Shown here: piece by piece, positions 1 to 6,612 of the stretch
Layout of the letters: every line of letters starts with the position of its first letter
Position numbering within the stretch: position 1 is the first letter of the stretch
NCBI GenBank assembly: GCA_003567075.1
Contig: PXAU01000302.1
Coordinates: 1 to 7,208, forward strand
From: Trueperaceae bacterium
GTDB taxonomy: Bacteria; Deinococcota; Deinococci; Deinococcales; Trueperaceae
Reading direction: 5' to 3'
DNA: 7,208 nucleotides
Program-made: the position numbers and the translations under genes
Notes under the pieces: model-generated
The model's input: only the letters and a program-made list of their open reading frames with translations
Databases searched by the model: none
Told to the model about the DNA's origin: nothing

Positions 1-363
1 CTCGATGCGATCGCCTGGGGCGCCATCGGTCCAGCCAACTTCAACCTCGCGCTGGTATCGGCGCCACGCCGGAACCGGGTCGTCTTCATCGCCATGGTGA
101 GCCTGGCGACGGGCCTCGGGGGGTTCCTCGGGGGCGCCATCTCGGGCCCACTGCTACTGGGCTTCCGGGCGCTCGTCGATGCCGGCAACGGTAGCCCCGG
201 TTGGGTCCCGTACGCGCTGCTGTTCGCCCTCTCCGGCACGCTGCGGTCCTTCAGCTGGGTGCTGCTGCGGCGCGTACCCGAGGCCAACGCGTGGCGGACG
301 CGCGACCTGCTGCGCAGCATGCGCACCGGCTGGAAGGGCGTGGGCTTCCCGTGGCGTTCGTGA
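1..363 (+). CDS. MFS transporter, C-terminal part (gene starts before the window)
   Basis: The frame is open from base 1 and ends at TGA 361-363, leaving 120 residues of a longer protein. The visible part has two hydrophobic, glycine-rich membrane segments (roughly residues 25-55 and 62-82). Between and around them are features typical of the last helices of major facilitator proteins: a GPANFNL stretch, a basic loop before the first helix (PRRNR), and LFALSGTLRSFSW leading into LLRRVPE. After that comes a short basic cytoplasmic tail of about 30 residues. MFS proteins are secondary transporters of the inner membrane; nothing visible here shows the substrate. It converges on the cyclo-ligase gene. 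The internal ATG at 94 is not a credible start, because the homologous reading continues upstream of it to the window edge. Confidence 0.75.
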   Translation, partial: LDAIAWGAIGPANFNLALVSAPRRNRVVFIAMVSLATGLGGFLGGAISGPLLLGFRALVDAGNGSPGWVPYALLFALSGTLRSFSWVLLRRVPEANAWRTRDLLRSMRTGWKGVGFPWRS

Positions 364-404
364 GCGCCCTGGCCGGCCTGAGCGCGAAGTCGTTCGCTGC
401 GCGT

Positions 405-421
405 GGCGCGTTCGCGGCGCC
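405..421. terminator. Possible bidirectional hairpin between convergent genes
   Basis: In the 78-bp gap between the MFS stop and the cyclo-ligase stop, bases 405-410 (GGCGCG) can pair with 415-421 (CGGCGCC, one bulged G) around a TTCG loop at 411-414. It sits about 40 bases after the MFS stop and 20 bases from the opposing stop, a position suited to ending both transcripts. There is no T-tract on either side, so it is not a classical intrinsic terminator. In DNA this GC-rich such a stem can also occur by chance. Confidence 0.3.
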
Positions 422-441
422 CAACGCGCTCGACGATCGTG

Positions 442-1056
442 TCAGTCGTCGGCTCGCCGCACGCCGGCCTCGGTCAGGAGCCAGCCCACCGCCACGTCGT
501 GGGCTTCGGTCGGGAGCCGCTCGACCACCAGCGCTGCGCGGGTGACGCCGACGGTGATGACGCGGGCCGGCAGCCGCGGCAGCAACTGGTCGTAGTAGCC
601 GCGGCCGTAGCCCAAGCGGCGACCGCTGGTGTCGAAGCACAAGCCCGGTACCAGCGCGAGGTCGACCTCCTCGAGGGGCACCAGCGGCGCGTCTGCGCGC
701 GGTTGGAGGAAGCCGAGCGCATGGCGCTCGAGGGCGTCCGGCCGGTAGGCGTGCACGTGCAGAAGACCGCCACTGGCGGGTGTCCGGGTGGTCGCCAGCC
801 GGGGGCCGCCAGCTCCCTCACCGGCCGGCGCCAGGCCCGGCGTCAACGGGTCTACCTCGCTTCCGAACGCCAGGTACACGAGCGCCACGCGCGCAGCACG
901 CCACGGCCCCCACGCGCCGAGGTGCGCGGCGATGGCGGCGTCGGCACGGCGTCCGGGATCGGCGTCGGCGAGCGCTCGGCGACGCGCACGAGCCCAACGG
1001 CGCCACGCCGTCTTGCTGGACCCCGCCTGGGGACGCCTGGTGGTGGCCTTCGGCAC
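442..1056 (-). CDS. 5-formyltetrahydrofolate cyclo-ligase (MTHFS family)
   Basis: The 204-residue product matches the length and layout of 5-formyltetrahydrofolate cyclo-ligase (5,10-methenyltetrahydrofolate synthetase). This cytoplasmic enzyme uses ATP to convert 5-formyl-THF into 5,10-methenyl-THF, returning a storage folate to one-carbon metabolism. The diagnostic C-terminal signature is clear: LVPGLCFD at about 135-142, then GRRLGYGRGYYD at 145-156, the glycine/tyrosine loop of the ATP and folate site. The N-terminal basic helix (residues about 15-32) and the ALVYLAFGSEVD strand (58-69) also fit. The chosen start is GTG at 1056; a TAGGCT box lies 9 bases upstream and no Shine-Dalgarno is evident. 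A proline/glycine-rich stretch (73-97) looks like a loose insertion. Family symbols vary (fau, ygfA, yqgN), so none is assigned. Confidence 0.88.
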   Translation of the reverse strand: MPKATTRRPQAGSSKTAWRRWARARRRALADADPGRRADAAIAAHLGAWGPWRAARVALVYLAFGSEVDPLTPGLAPAGEGAGGPRLATTRTPASGGLLHVHAYRPDALERHALGFLQPRADAPLVPLEEVDLALVPGLCFDTSGRRLGYGRGYYDQLLPRLPARVITVGVTRAALVVERLPTEAHDVAVGWLLTEAGVRRADD

Positions 1057-1065
1057 GTGCCCCCG

Positions 1066-1071
1066 AGCCTA
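1066..1071 (-). promoter_or_regulatory. Predicted -10 box of the cyclo-ligase gene
   Basis: On the minus strand this reads TAGGCT, fitting TANNNT, and ends 9 bases before the GTG start at 1056. The transcript would then have a leader of only about 2-4 bases. No good -35 box is seen at 16-19 bases upstream. The support is the repeated geometry at other starts in the window. Confidence 0.4.
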
Positions 1072-1123
1072 CCGGGCGCTGGTTGCGCAGGTTGTCGCCT
1101 CGCCTGGCCTCGCGCGCAGGCCG

Positions 1124-1142
1124 CGCGTGCACCGCGTGCATG
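1124..1142. repeat. Dyad / tandem CGTGCA motif in the divergent promoter region
   Basis: CGCGTGCA occurs twice with a 9-base period (1124-1131 and 1133-1140). The same bases form an inverted repeat: CGTGCAC at 1126-1132 pairs with GTGCATG at 1136-1142 (one G-T wobble) around CGC. It lies between the cyclo-ligase and osmC-family promoters, about 40-60 bp from each, so it could be an operator for either gene. The same two arms recur at 6676-6697 with a wider gap. Confidence 0.35.
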
Positions 1143-1183
1143 GCGAGCGTCGGCCGCGCGACCTCTGGCGCCGCGCGAGCGAC

Positions 1184-1189
1184 GATACT
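1184..1189 (+). promoter_or_regulatory. Predicted -10 box for a leaderless OsmC-family mRNA
   Basis: GATACT matches 4 of 6 positions of TATAAT and ends 5 bases before the ATG at 1195. That is the same spacing as the better TAGGAT box before pxpA. Transcription would begin at or next to the ATG. No Shine-Dalgarno and no clear -35 box are visible. Confidence 0.4.
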
Positions 1190-1194
1190 GGCGC

Positions 1195-1689
1195 ATGGCG
1201 AGCATCGAGACCGTACTCCATCACCTGGTCGACAAGCGCTTCGTCGGCGTGACGCCCGACGGCATGCGGGTCATGATCGACGGCGAGGCCGCGCACAAGA
1301 CCGGTATGAGCCCCATGCAGTTGGTCCTCAACGCGGTCGCCGGCTGCGCCGCGTACGACGTCGTCGAGATGCTTCGTAAGCGGAAGCTGCACGTCCGTGG
1401 GTACCGTGTCGAGGCCGTGGGCGAGCGCTTCGATGGCACGCCGGCGCGCTTCGTGAAGATCCACTGCCGCCACGTGCTCGACGTGCCGGGACTGGATCAG
1501 CGCACGGCCGACCGATTCGTCGAGCTTGCAGCTACCAAGTACTGCTCGGTCGCCAGTAGCTTGAGCGCCGAACAGAGCTTCGAGGCGGTGCTGGAGGCTG
1601 ACGGCGCTGCGGAAGAAGCGCCGCCCGCGGGCGTCGCGGCTTCGGGTCCGTTGGGTGAACCCGTCGAGGACGCCACCGCCGGATCCTGA
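1195..1689 (+). CDS. OsmC/Ohr family protein
   Basis: The 164-residue product has the OsmC/Ohr fold signature. OsmC and Ohr proteins are cytoplasmic thiol-dependent peroxidases that reduce organic hydroperoxides; related YhfA-type members have unclear substrates. The two expected redox cysteines are present: Cys51 in SPMQLVLNAVAGCAAYDV, at the start of the long central helix, and Cys117 in ATKYCSVASSL, near the second helix. The N-terminal half carries the expected short beta strands (F17-GVTPDGMRVMID-G30). The C-terminal 25 residues after about 138 are alanine/proline-rich and probably disordered. The start at ATG 1195 is chosen because homology begins there and a -10-like box ends 5 bases upstream; the frame stays open far upstream only as a shadow of the opposing cyclo-ligase gene. 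The subfamily (OsmC, Ohr or YhfA-like) cannot be settled from sequence alone, though the sequence around Cys117 looks more YhfA-like. Confidence 0.85.
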   Translation: MASIETVLHHLVDKRFVGVTPDGMRVMIDGEAAHKTGMSPMQLVLNAVAGCAAYDVVEMLRKRKLHVRGYRVEAVGERFDGTPARFVKIHCRHVLDVPGLDQRTADRFVELAATKYCSVASSLSAEQSFEAVLEADGAAEEAPPAGVAASGPLGEPVEDATAGS

Positions 1690-1690
1690 G

Positions 1691-1707
1691 CGCCGGCCCA
1701 CACGGCG
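1691..1707 (+). terminator. Weak hairpin just after the OsmC-family stop
   Basis: CGCCG (1691-1695) pairs with CGGCG (1703-1707) across a 7-base loop, starting 2 bases after the stop codon and ending about 20 bases before the ppk -10 box. No T-tract follows. It may limit readthrough into ppk, but a 5-bp GC stem is weak evidence here. Confidence 0.2.
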
Positions 1708-1726
1708 AGGCAGGCGCGAGTCCTGG

Positions 1727-1732
1727 TACGCT
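1727..1732 (+). promoter_or_regulatory. Predicted -10 box of ppk
   Basis: TACGCT fits TANNNT. It ends 8 bases before the in-frame GTG at 1741 and 5 bases before an in-frame ATC at 1738. It overlaps the in-frame TTG at 1732, which argues against TTG as the start if this promoter is used. No good -35 box is seen. Confidence 0.4.
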
Positions 1733-1740
1733 TGCGCATC

Positions 1741-3825
1741 GTGCGCCAGGTCGATCTCACCGATCCGTCGTTGTACTTCAACCGCGAGCTGTCGTGGCTC
1801 TCCTTCAATGAGCGTGTGCTCGACGAAGCCGTCGACGAGAGCGTCCCCTTATTGGAGCGGCTGAAGTTCCTGGCCATCTTCGGCTCCAACCTGGACGAGT
1901 TCATGATGATTCGTTACGCCGGGCTCAAGGAGCAGCAGGCGGCCGGCATCACCAAACGCTCGTTCGACGGCATGAGCGTGGAAGAACAACTCGCGGCCCT
2001 CCGGCGGCGCCTGCATCCCATGGTGCTGCGCCAGCGGCACATCCTGCGCGATCACGTGCTGCCCGAACTGGAGCGCCACGGCGTGCGGATCGTGCCCATG
2101 GCCGAGCTCTCGCTGGGTGAGCGCGAGGTGGTGGACCGCTTCTTCGAACACGAGCTCTTCCCCGTCCTGACACCGCTGGCTGTGGATGCCTCGCACCCGT
2201 TCCCGCGCCTGCCGAACCTGTCGTTCTCGCTGTTGTTGCAGGTGGTCGACGAGCGCGACGGCATGGAGCGCACCGCCGTGGTGCAGGTGCCGTCGGTCCT
2301 GCCGCGCTTCGTGCGGCTGCCCGGGCCAGGGCATCACTTCGTCATCCTCGAGGACGTGATCCGCGCGAAGGTGTCGGGGCTCTTCCCCGGTCACGACGTG
2401 CGCAGCGTGCACGGCTTCCGGGTCACGCGGAACGCCGACATCGAGATCGCAGAAGACGAGGCCGACGACCTCCTGCAGGTGATCGAGGACGAGGTGCGCC
2501 GGCGGCGCTGGGGCGACGCGGTGCGGCTCGAGGGGATCGCAGACATGCCCGCGCCGTGGCGCGAGCACCTGCGGAACACGCTGCACTTGGAGCCGGGCGA
2601 CGTGTTCGAGGTACCGAACCACTTGAGCGTGTCCGACTTCATGGAGTTGGCGCAGATCGACCAGCCGGAGCTGCGTGATCCCCCGTTCACGAGCCGCCTG
2701 CCGACCGAGTATCGCGAAGCGGGCGGCGTGTACGAGGCCATTCGGCGGCAGGACGTGCTGCTGCATCACCCCTTCCACGACTTCGACGCGGTGCTGCAGC
2801 TGCTCGAGGCCGCGGTCGACGATCCGGACGTGCTGGCCATCAAGCAGACGCTGTATCGGGTGGGCAGCCGTTCGCCGGTAGTGGCGGCGCTCGCGCGCGC
2901 GGCCGGCAACGGCAAGCTGGTGACCGCGCTGGTCGAGCTCAAGGCGCGCTTCGACGAGGAGAACAACATCGTCTGGGCGCGCGAGCTCGAGCGCGCCGGG
3001 GTGCACGTGATCTACGGCTTCGCGAGGCTCAAGACGCACTGCAAGGCACTGCTCGTGGTGCGGCGCGAGCGCGACCCGGGCGGCGGCAGCGTGATCCGCC
3101 GCTACGTCCACTTAGGCACCGGCAACTACAACCCCGCCACGGCCAAGCTCTACACCGACTTCGGTCTGCTCAGCTGCGACGAAGCGCTCGGCGCCGACAC
3201 CTCGGACCTGTTCAACCTGCTCACCGGCTTCAGCACCCAGGGCACCTGGCGCAAACTGTGGGTGGCACCATCGACGGTGCGCAGCGAGCTCCTGGCGGCG
3301 ATCGAGCGCGAGGCCGAACACGCTCGTGCCGGCCGGCCGGCCGGCATCTTCGCCAAGATGAACAGCCTGGTCGACCCGGCCGTGATCCGCGCCCTCTACG
3401 CCGCCTCGCGCGCCGGCGTGCGCATCCAGCTGGTGGTGCGCGGCATCTGCTGCCTCCGCCCCGGGGTGCCTGGGGTGTCCGAGACGATCCGCGTGCGCAG
3501 CGTGGTGGGACGCTTCCTCGAGCACTCGCGGGTGGCCTGGTTCCGCGACGGCGGGAACGACCGGATGATGGTGGGCTCGGCCGATTGGATGCAGCGCAAC
3601 CTCGACGCTCGCGTCGAGGCGGTCTTCCCGGTCGAGGATGCGCGTCTGCAACGCAAGCTGCGCCAGGTGCTCGACGTGCAGTGGCGCGACACGGTCAAGG
3701 GCCGCGAGCTGCACGCCGATGGGGTCTACCGACGCGTGCCCCGGCGACGCGGGCAGCGCAAGCTCGACGCGCAGCAGCGGCTGTTGGAGCTCTCCGCTCG
3801 CCGGATGGTCGAAGGCTCGCGCTGA
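1741..3825 (+). CDS. ppk: Polyphosphate kinase 1 (PPK1)
   Basis: PPK1 reversibly moves the gamma phosphate of ATP onto inorganic polyphosphate, building the cell's polyphosphate store. The protein is about 694 residues, the normal length. Numbering from the alternative TTG at 1732 (subtract 3 for GTG 1741), the N-terminal signature YFNRELSWLSFNERVLDEA (15-33) and FLAIFGSNLDEFMMIR (46-61) are complete. The middle domain includes LTPLAVDASHPFPRLPN (146-162). The first catalytic domain has IKQTLYR (370-376), KTHCK with the phospho-accepting histidine His436 (E. coli His435), and YVHLGTGNYNPATAKLYTD (458-476). The second has CCLRPGVPGVSE (573-584), LEHSR with His598 (E. coli His592) and SADWMQRNLDARVE (616-629). 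All catalytic landmarks are intact. No ppx exopolyphosphatase gene lies beside it. GTG 1741 is preferred because the TTG overlaps the likely -10 box; the exact start is uncertain by three codons. Confidence 0.96.
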   Translation: MRQVDLTDPSLYFNRELSWLSFNERVLDEAVDESVPLLERLKFLAIFGSNLDEFMMIRYAGLKEQQAAGITKRSFDGMSVEEQLAALRRRLHPMVLRQRHILRDHVLPELERHGVRIVPMAELSLGEREVVDRFFEHELFPVLTPLAVDASHPFPRLPNLSFSLLLQVVDERDGMERTAVVQVPSVLPRFVRLPGPGHHFVILEDVIRAKVSGLFPGHDVRSVHGFRVTRNADIEIAEDEADDLLQVIEDEVRRRRWGDAVRLEGIADMPAPWREHLRNTLHLEPGDVFEVPNHLSVSDFMELAQIDQPELRDPPFTSRLPTEYREAGGVYEAIRRQDVLLHHPFHDFDAVLQLLEAAVDDPDVLAIKQTLYRVGSRSPVVAALARAAGNGKLVTALVELKARFDEENNIVWARELERAGVHVIYGFARLKTHCKALLVVRRERDPGGGSVIRRYVHLGTGNYNPATAKLYTDFGLLSCDEALGADTSDLFNLLTGFSTQGTWRKLWVAPSTVRSELLAAIEREAEHARAGRPAGIFAKMNSLVDPAVIRALYAASRAGVRIQLVVRGICCLRPGVPGVSETIRVRSVVGRFLEHSRVAWFRDGGNDRMMVGSADWMQRNLDARVEAVFPVEDARLQRKLRQVLDVQWRDTVKGRELHADGVYRRVPRRRGQRKLDAQQRLLELSARRMVEGSR

Positions 3826-3829
3826 CCCT

Positions 3830-3863
3830 CGGCGCCGTGCCGGGCGCTGGCCTGGCTCAGGCC
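3830..3863. terminator. Two adjacent GC hairpins between convergent ppk and the 85-residue gene
   Basis: Directly after the ppk stop, CGGCGCC (3830-3836) pairs with GGCGCTG (3843-3849), with one G-T wobble and a 6-base loop. Overlapping its last base, GGCCTG (3849-3854) pairs perfectly with CAGGCC (3858-3863) around a 3-base loop and covers the stop codon of the opposing gene. The gap between the two convergent stops is only 31 bp. There is no T-tract, so termination here is inferred from position and symmetry. Confidence 0.35.
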
Positions 3864-4114
3864 TGGATGGGACCCGGACCGCCGCGCGGCGGCTCGCTCG
3901 CGCCGGCCTGCCCGGCCGCGAATCCGGTCTGCAGGCCCATGAGGTAACCGAGCTTGAGCATGAACAACAGCGTCTCGTGGTCGCCGGCGGCGACGCGCTG
4001 CCGAACGTACTCGATGGTTCCCTCGGGGAGGGCGATGGCCTCGATCTCCTCGGCGTAGCGCGAGCGCATCTCGTTCAGGAACGCTTCGATGAGCGTGGTG
4101 GCGTCGTCGTCCAT
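3857..4114 (-). CDS. Small uncharacterised protein, 85 residues
   Basis: I do not recognise a characterised family. The predicted product starts MDDDATTLIEAFLNEM and looks mostly helical: an acidic N-terminal helix (about 5-28), a turn at LPEGT (29-33), then a second helical part through LLFMLKLGYLMGLQTGFAAG (49-68). The tail is short, glycine/proline-rich and probably unstructured. The hydrophobic stretch contains Lys54 and is more like a buried or dimerising helix than a clear membrane span. The gene is probably real: it has a plausible ATG start and its own TACCAT box 9 bases upstream, it fills the gap between pxpBC and ppk neatly, and its residue composition is that of a folded protein rather than the arginine/proline-rich pattern of shadow frames here. 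It follows pxpBC by 29 bases on the same strand, so it might also be co-transcribed with pxpA-pxpBC. No function is proposed. Confidence 0.7.
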   Translation of the reverse strand: MDDDATTLIEAFLNEMRSRYAEEIEAIALPEGTIEYVRQRVAAGDHETLLFMLKLGYLMGLQTGFAAGQAGASEPPRGGPGPIQA

Positions 4115-4123
4115 GCTCGTTCG

Positions 4124-4129
4124 ATGGTA
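4124..4129 (-). promoter_or_regulatory. Predicted -10 box of the 85-residue gene
   Basis: On the minus strand this reads TACCAT, fitting TANNNT. It ends 9 bases before the ATG at 4114, the same spacing as the cyclo-ligase promoter. It would let this small gene be expressed apart from the pxp genes. No convincing -35 element is seen at normal spacing. Confidence 0.35.
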
Positions 4130-4143
4130 CGACGCGACGCGCC

Positions 4144-5847
4144 TCAGCGCCGCCAGTCAGGCGGCAGGAACCACACCTCGCTGCCGGACCCGGCCTGGGC
4201 GAGCTGCCACAGGTCGCGGGGGTCGACCACGGCCGGTACGGCGTACCCGCCAGTGCGGCCACGGTCGGCCAGCAACACCAGCGGTCGCCCGTCGGCCGGC
4301 ACCTGCACCGCGCCCAGCGGGACACCCTGGGAGACGACCTCGTGCCGGCCGAGCGCCAGGGGCGGTCCGTCGAGGCGCGCGCCGGTGCGGTCGCGCGTAG
4401 CCAGCCGCCAGCGGCTTGCCATGAGCGCGTCCAACGCCTCCGCGTCGTGTTGCGGGCCAGGATGCACTCGCAGGTAGGCACGCTCGGCGTAGCGGGGTCG
4501 GCCAACCCAGGCTCGCGCTGCAGCGGGGGGCCCGGCGACGGCCAGGGCGTCGCCGCGACGGAGTGCCCGACCGAGTCCGGCCCTCAGGTCGGTGCTCTGG
4601 ACGGCGTGCAGATCGGGGTGGGCCGCGTCGTGCCAGGGCCAGCGCACGCCTCCCGCGACGGCGAGGTAGGTGGTCGCGCCGCCGATGCTCGCGCCGCCGG
4701 CGTTCGCGCCGCCGGCACGGCCGGATGCGGGCCGCAGCTGGATTCGGGCGCCGGCCCTGAGCGTGTGCGCGCGCCAGGTGGCCGCCGGGTGACCGTCGAT
4801 ACGCAGGTCGGCGCCACCGCCGGTCACGACCAGCGTGGTGGGGTGCAGCACGTCGAGCGTGAGATGCGGCACGACGAGCTCCAAGGCCGCGCTGTGGCGT
4901 GACGCCCCCACGATCTCCTGCGCCGCCTGGAAAGCGCCCTGATCGAGCGCGCCGGCCTGGGCCATGCCCAGGTGGCCGACCGCCGCTCGTGGTCCGGCCT
5001 GCAGCGTTGCGGCACCCGGCCAGATGTCGTCGATGCGCAGCACGGCGTCTTCCGGCGCCAGCGGCGCCGGAGGCGCCGATGCGGGCAGCGGCGGGAGCCT
5101 TTCGAGCGCCTCGGGCGGCGTGGGTACGAAGCGGACGGTGTCGCCGCTGGCGAGGAGCGCCGTGGGATCGCGGCGCACGTCGAAGAGCCGCGCGTCCGTG
5201 ATGCCAAGGACCCACCAGCCGCCTGGGCTGGCGCTCGGGTAGATGCCGGCCTGGGCGCCAGCGATCGCGACGGCGCCAGCCGGGATGCGCGCTGCGGGCC
5301 GCTCGCGCCGCGGCAGCGCCAGCCCGGGTGGCAGCCCGAGCAGGTACGGGAACCCGGGCGTGAAGCCGATGAAGGCGACGGTGTAGCTCGCCGCCGCGTG
5401 CTCGGCGACGAGGGCGTCGAAGGACCTACCGCTGGCGCGCTCCAGGGCCTCGCGATCCGCGTGCGCACCGTAGGCGACGCGGATGCGGTGGTGCGCACGC
5501 GTCGCGCCGGCGTCGCCAGCGGCGGCTTCCGGTGCGCCGGCGCCGAGCGCGAGCGGGTCATCGGGCGCATCGACGGCCGTGCGCAGCCAGTCCACCACTT
5601 CCGCCACGGCCGCGCCTGCACGGAACTCGGCCAACAGGCTGCAGTAGGCCGGTACGAGGTCATGGACGCTACGCGGACGCGTGCGCCACAGCCCCGCCCG
5701 CTGCGCCGCCAGGCGCCGCGTCAAGCCTGGGGACGGCGCAGCCTCGGCTTCGAGATAGGCGGCCGCTGGTCCCGCCGCGAACACCCGCCAGCGCAGGCCG
5801 TCTCGATCGAGCAGCGTGTAGCTCGGCAGATCGCTCGCCCGTGCCAC
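4144..5847 (-). CDS. pxpBC: Fused 5-oxoprolinase subunits B and C (PxpB-PxpC)
   Basis: The 567-residue protein joins two subunits of the PxpABC 5-oxoprolinase, which with PxpA hydrolyses 5-oxoproline to glutamate using ATP. The PxpB part (about 1-245, KipI-like cyclophilin fold) carries the strong family block YTVAFIGFTPGFPYLLGLP (155-173), then ARIPAGAVAIAGAQAGIYP (186-204), SPGGWWVLGIT (207-217) and SGDTVRF (234-240). An Ala/Pro linker (about 246-265) leads to the PxpC part (about 266-567, KipA-like), with GALDQGAFQAAQEIVG (299-314), ALELV, TTYLAVAGG (392-400) and the C-terminal block LVLLADRGRTGGYAVPAVV (523-541). The start is GTG 5847, one base after the pxpA stop, with no evident Shine-Dalgarno, suggesting coupling to pxpA. 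The first 60 residues are less typical of PxpB than the rest. A 15-bp triplicated repeat encodes residues 379-393. Such B-C fusions are often labelled 5-oxoprolinase/urea amidolyase family. Confidence 0.92.
   Translation of the reverse strand: MARASDLPSYTLLDRDGLRWRVFAAGPAAAYLEAEAAPSPGLTRRLAAQRAGLWRTRPRSVHDLVPAYCSLLAEFRAGAAVAEVVDWLRTAVDAPDDPLALGAGAPEAAAGDAGATRAHHRIRVAYGAHADREALERASGRSFDALVAEHAAASYTVAFIGFTPGFPYLLGLPPGLALPRRERPAARIPAGAVAIAGAQAGIYPSASPGGWWVLGITDARLFDVRRDPTALLASGDTVRFVPTPPEALERLPPLPASAPPAPLAPEDAVLRIDDIWPGAATLQAGPRAAVGHLGMAQAGALDQGAFQAAQEIVGASRHSAALELVVPHLTLDVLHPTTLVVTGGGADLRIDGHPAATWRAHTLRAGARIQLRPASGRAGGANAGGASIGGATTYLAVAGGVRWPWHDAAHPDLHAVQSTDLRAGLGRALRRGDALAVAGPPAAARAWVGRPRYAERAYLRVHPGPQHDAEALDALMASRWRLATRDRTGARLDGPPLALGRHEVVSQGVPLGAVQVPADGRPLVLLADRGRTGGYAVPAVVDPRDLWQLAQAGSGSEVWFLPPDWRR
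4675..4713. repeat. 15-bp tandem repeat inside pxpBC (three copies)
   Basis: The 9-mer CGCGCCGCC occurs at 4675, 4690 and 4705, exactly 15 bases apart, with 6 variable bases between copies. On the coding strand each copy reads Gly-Gly-Ala plus two variable residues, giving GGANA, GGASI and GGATT at residues 379-393. The period is a multiple of three, so changes in copy number would keep the frame. Confidence 0.85.
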
Positions 5848-5848
5848 G

Positions 5849-6607
5849 TCACGCCGAGGCTGGCTGCAGGTGCACGCCGGCCCCGACCAGGGCGTCGCGT
5901 ACGCGGCGGGCCGTGCGGACCACCGCAACCGCGTCGCCGTGCAGACACAGCGTCGCCGGGGAGAGCTGGAGCCAACTGCCGTCCACGGCCTGGACGCGAC
6001 CGTCACGCGCGAGCAGCACGGCCCGCTCGGCGATCTCGGCGGCGTCACCGAGCAGCGCCCCAGGGCGGTGGCGCGGCACGAGTCCCCCGTCGGGCAGGTA
6101 GCCGCGATCGAGGAAGGCCTCGGGCAGCACCCGGAGCCCGGCGCTCTCGATCACCTCCTCCGCCGCGGAACGAGCACGGACCATGACCGGCAAGCTGGCG
6201 TCGAACGCCGCGACGGCCTCGGCGAAGGCCTCGGCGATGGCAGGGTCCTCTGCCACCGCGTGGTAGAGGGCGCCGTGCGGCTTCACGTGCCGCAGCGGCT
6301 CGCCCTCCGCGTGGCAGAGCGCCTGCAGCGCGCCCAACTGGTACAGCACGTCGTCGCGCACCTGATGGGGCGGCAACGCCATCGGCACGCGGCCGAACCC
6401 CCGCAGGTCGGGGTAGCTGGGATGCGCGCCGATCGCGACCCGATGCGTCGCCGCCAGGCGGATCGCGATGCGGAGCGCCGAGGGGTCGCCAGCGTGGAAG
6501 CCGCAGGCGAGGTTGACCGACGTGAGCGTCGGTACCAGCGCCGACTCGTCGGCCACCTGCCAGCGGCCGTACGACTCGCCCAGGTCGCCGTTCAGGTCGA
6601 TGACCAT
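5849..6607 (-). CDS. pxpA: 5-oxoprolinase subunit A (PxpA, LamB/YcsF family)
   Basis: At 252 residues this matches the usual length of PxpA, the subunit that works with PxpB and PxpC to cleave 5-oxoproline to glutamate in the cytoplasm. The family signatures run in order: DLNGDLGESYG (4-14), SVNLACGFHAGDPSAL (30-45), VAIGAHPSYPDLRGFGR (57-73), VLYQLGALQAL (87-97), HVKPHGALYH (107-116), EAFLDRGYLPDGGLVPR (163-179) and LCLHGDAVAVV (220-230). Start choice: the frame stays open upstream to 6682, but homology begins at the ATG at 6607 (MVIDLNGDLGE), and a TAGGAT box ends 5 bases before it, so a leaderless mRNA beginning at this ATG is likely. The stop is followed after one base by the pxpBC start, giving a tight two-gene operon. 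It is divergent from the 23S rRNA gene. Confidence 0.95.
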   Translation of the reverse strand: MVIDLNGDLGESYGRWQVADESALVPTLTSVNLACGFHAGDPSALRIAIRLAATHRVAIGAHPSYPDLRGFGRVPMALPPHQVRDDVLYQLGALQALCHAEGEPLRHVKPHGALYHAVAEDPAIAEAFAEAVAAFDASLPVMVRARSAAEEVIESAGLRVLPEAFLDRGYLPDGGLVPRHRPGALLGDAAEIAERAVLLARDGRVQAVDGSWLQLSPATLCLHGDAVAVVRTARRVRDALVGAGVHLQPASA

Positions 6608-6612
6608 GGAAC

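Noticed and set aside
403..1194. Long upstream extension of the OsmC-family frame (264 extra codons, open on the plus strand)
   Set aside because: It lies opposite the well-supported cyclo-ligase gene, its translation is arginine/alanine/proline-rich with no family features, and OsmC homology begins at ATG 1195. Stop codons are rare in every frame at this GC content.
1732..1740. TTG at 1732 as the ppk start
   Set aside because: It overlaps the probable -10 box TACGCT and has no Shine-Dalgarno, so GTG 1741 is preferred. The difference is three codons and cannot be settled from sequence.
1849..3111. 420-codon open frame on the minus strand inside ppk
   Set aside because: It is fully antisense to PPK1, whose catalytic motifs are intact. 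The antisense translation is histidine/valine/leucine-biased as expected for a mirror of GC-rich codons, and it shows no domain.
5848..6048. Upstream extension of pxpBC into pxpA (67 codons)
   Set aside because: This part overlaps the conserved C-terminus of PxpA in another frame, and its translation lacks PxpB features. GTG 5847 directly after the pxpA stop is the natural start.
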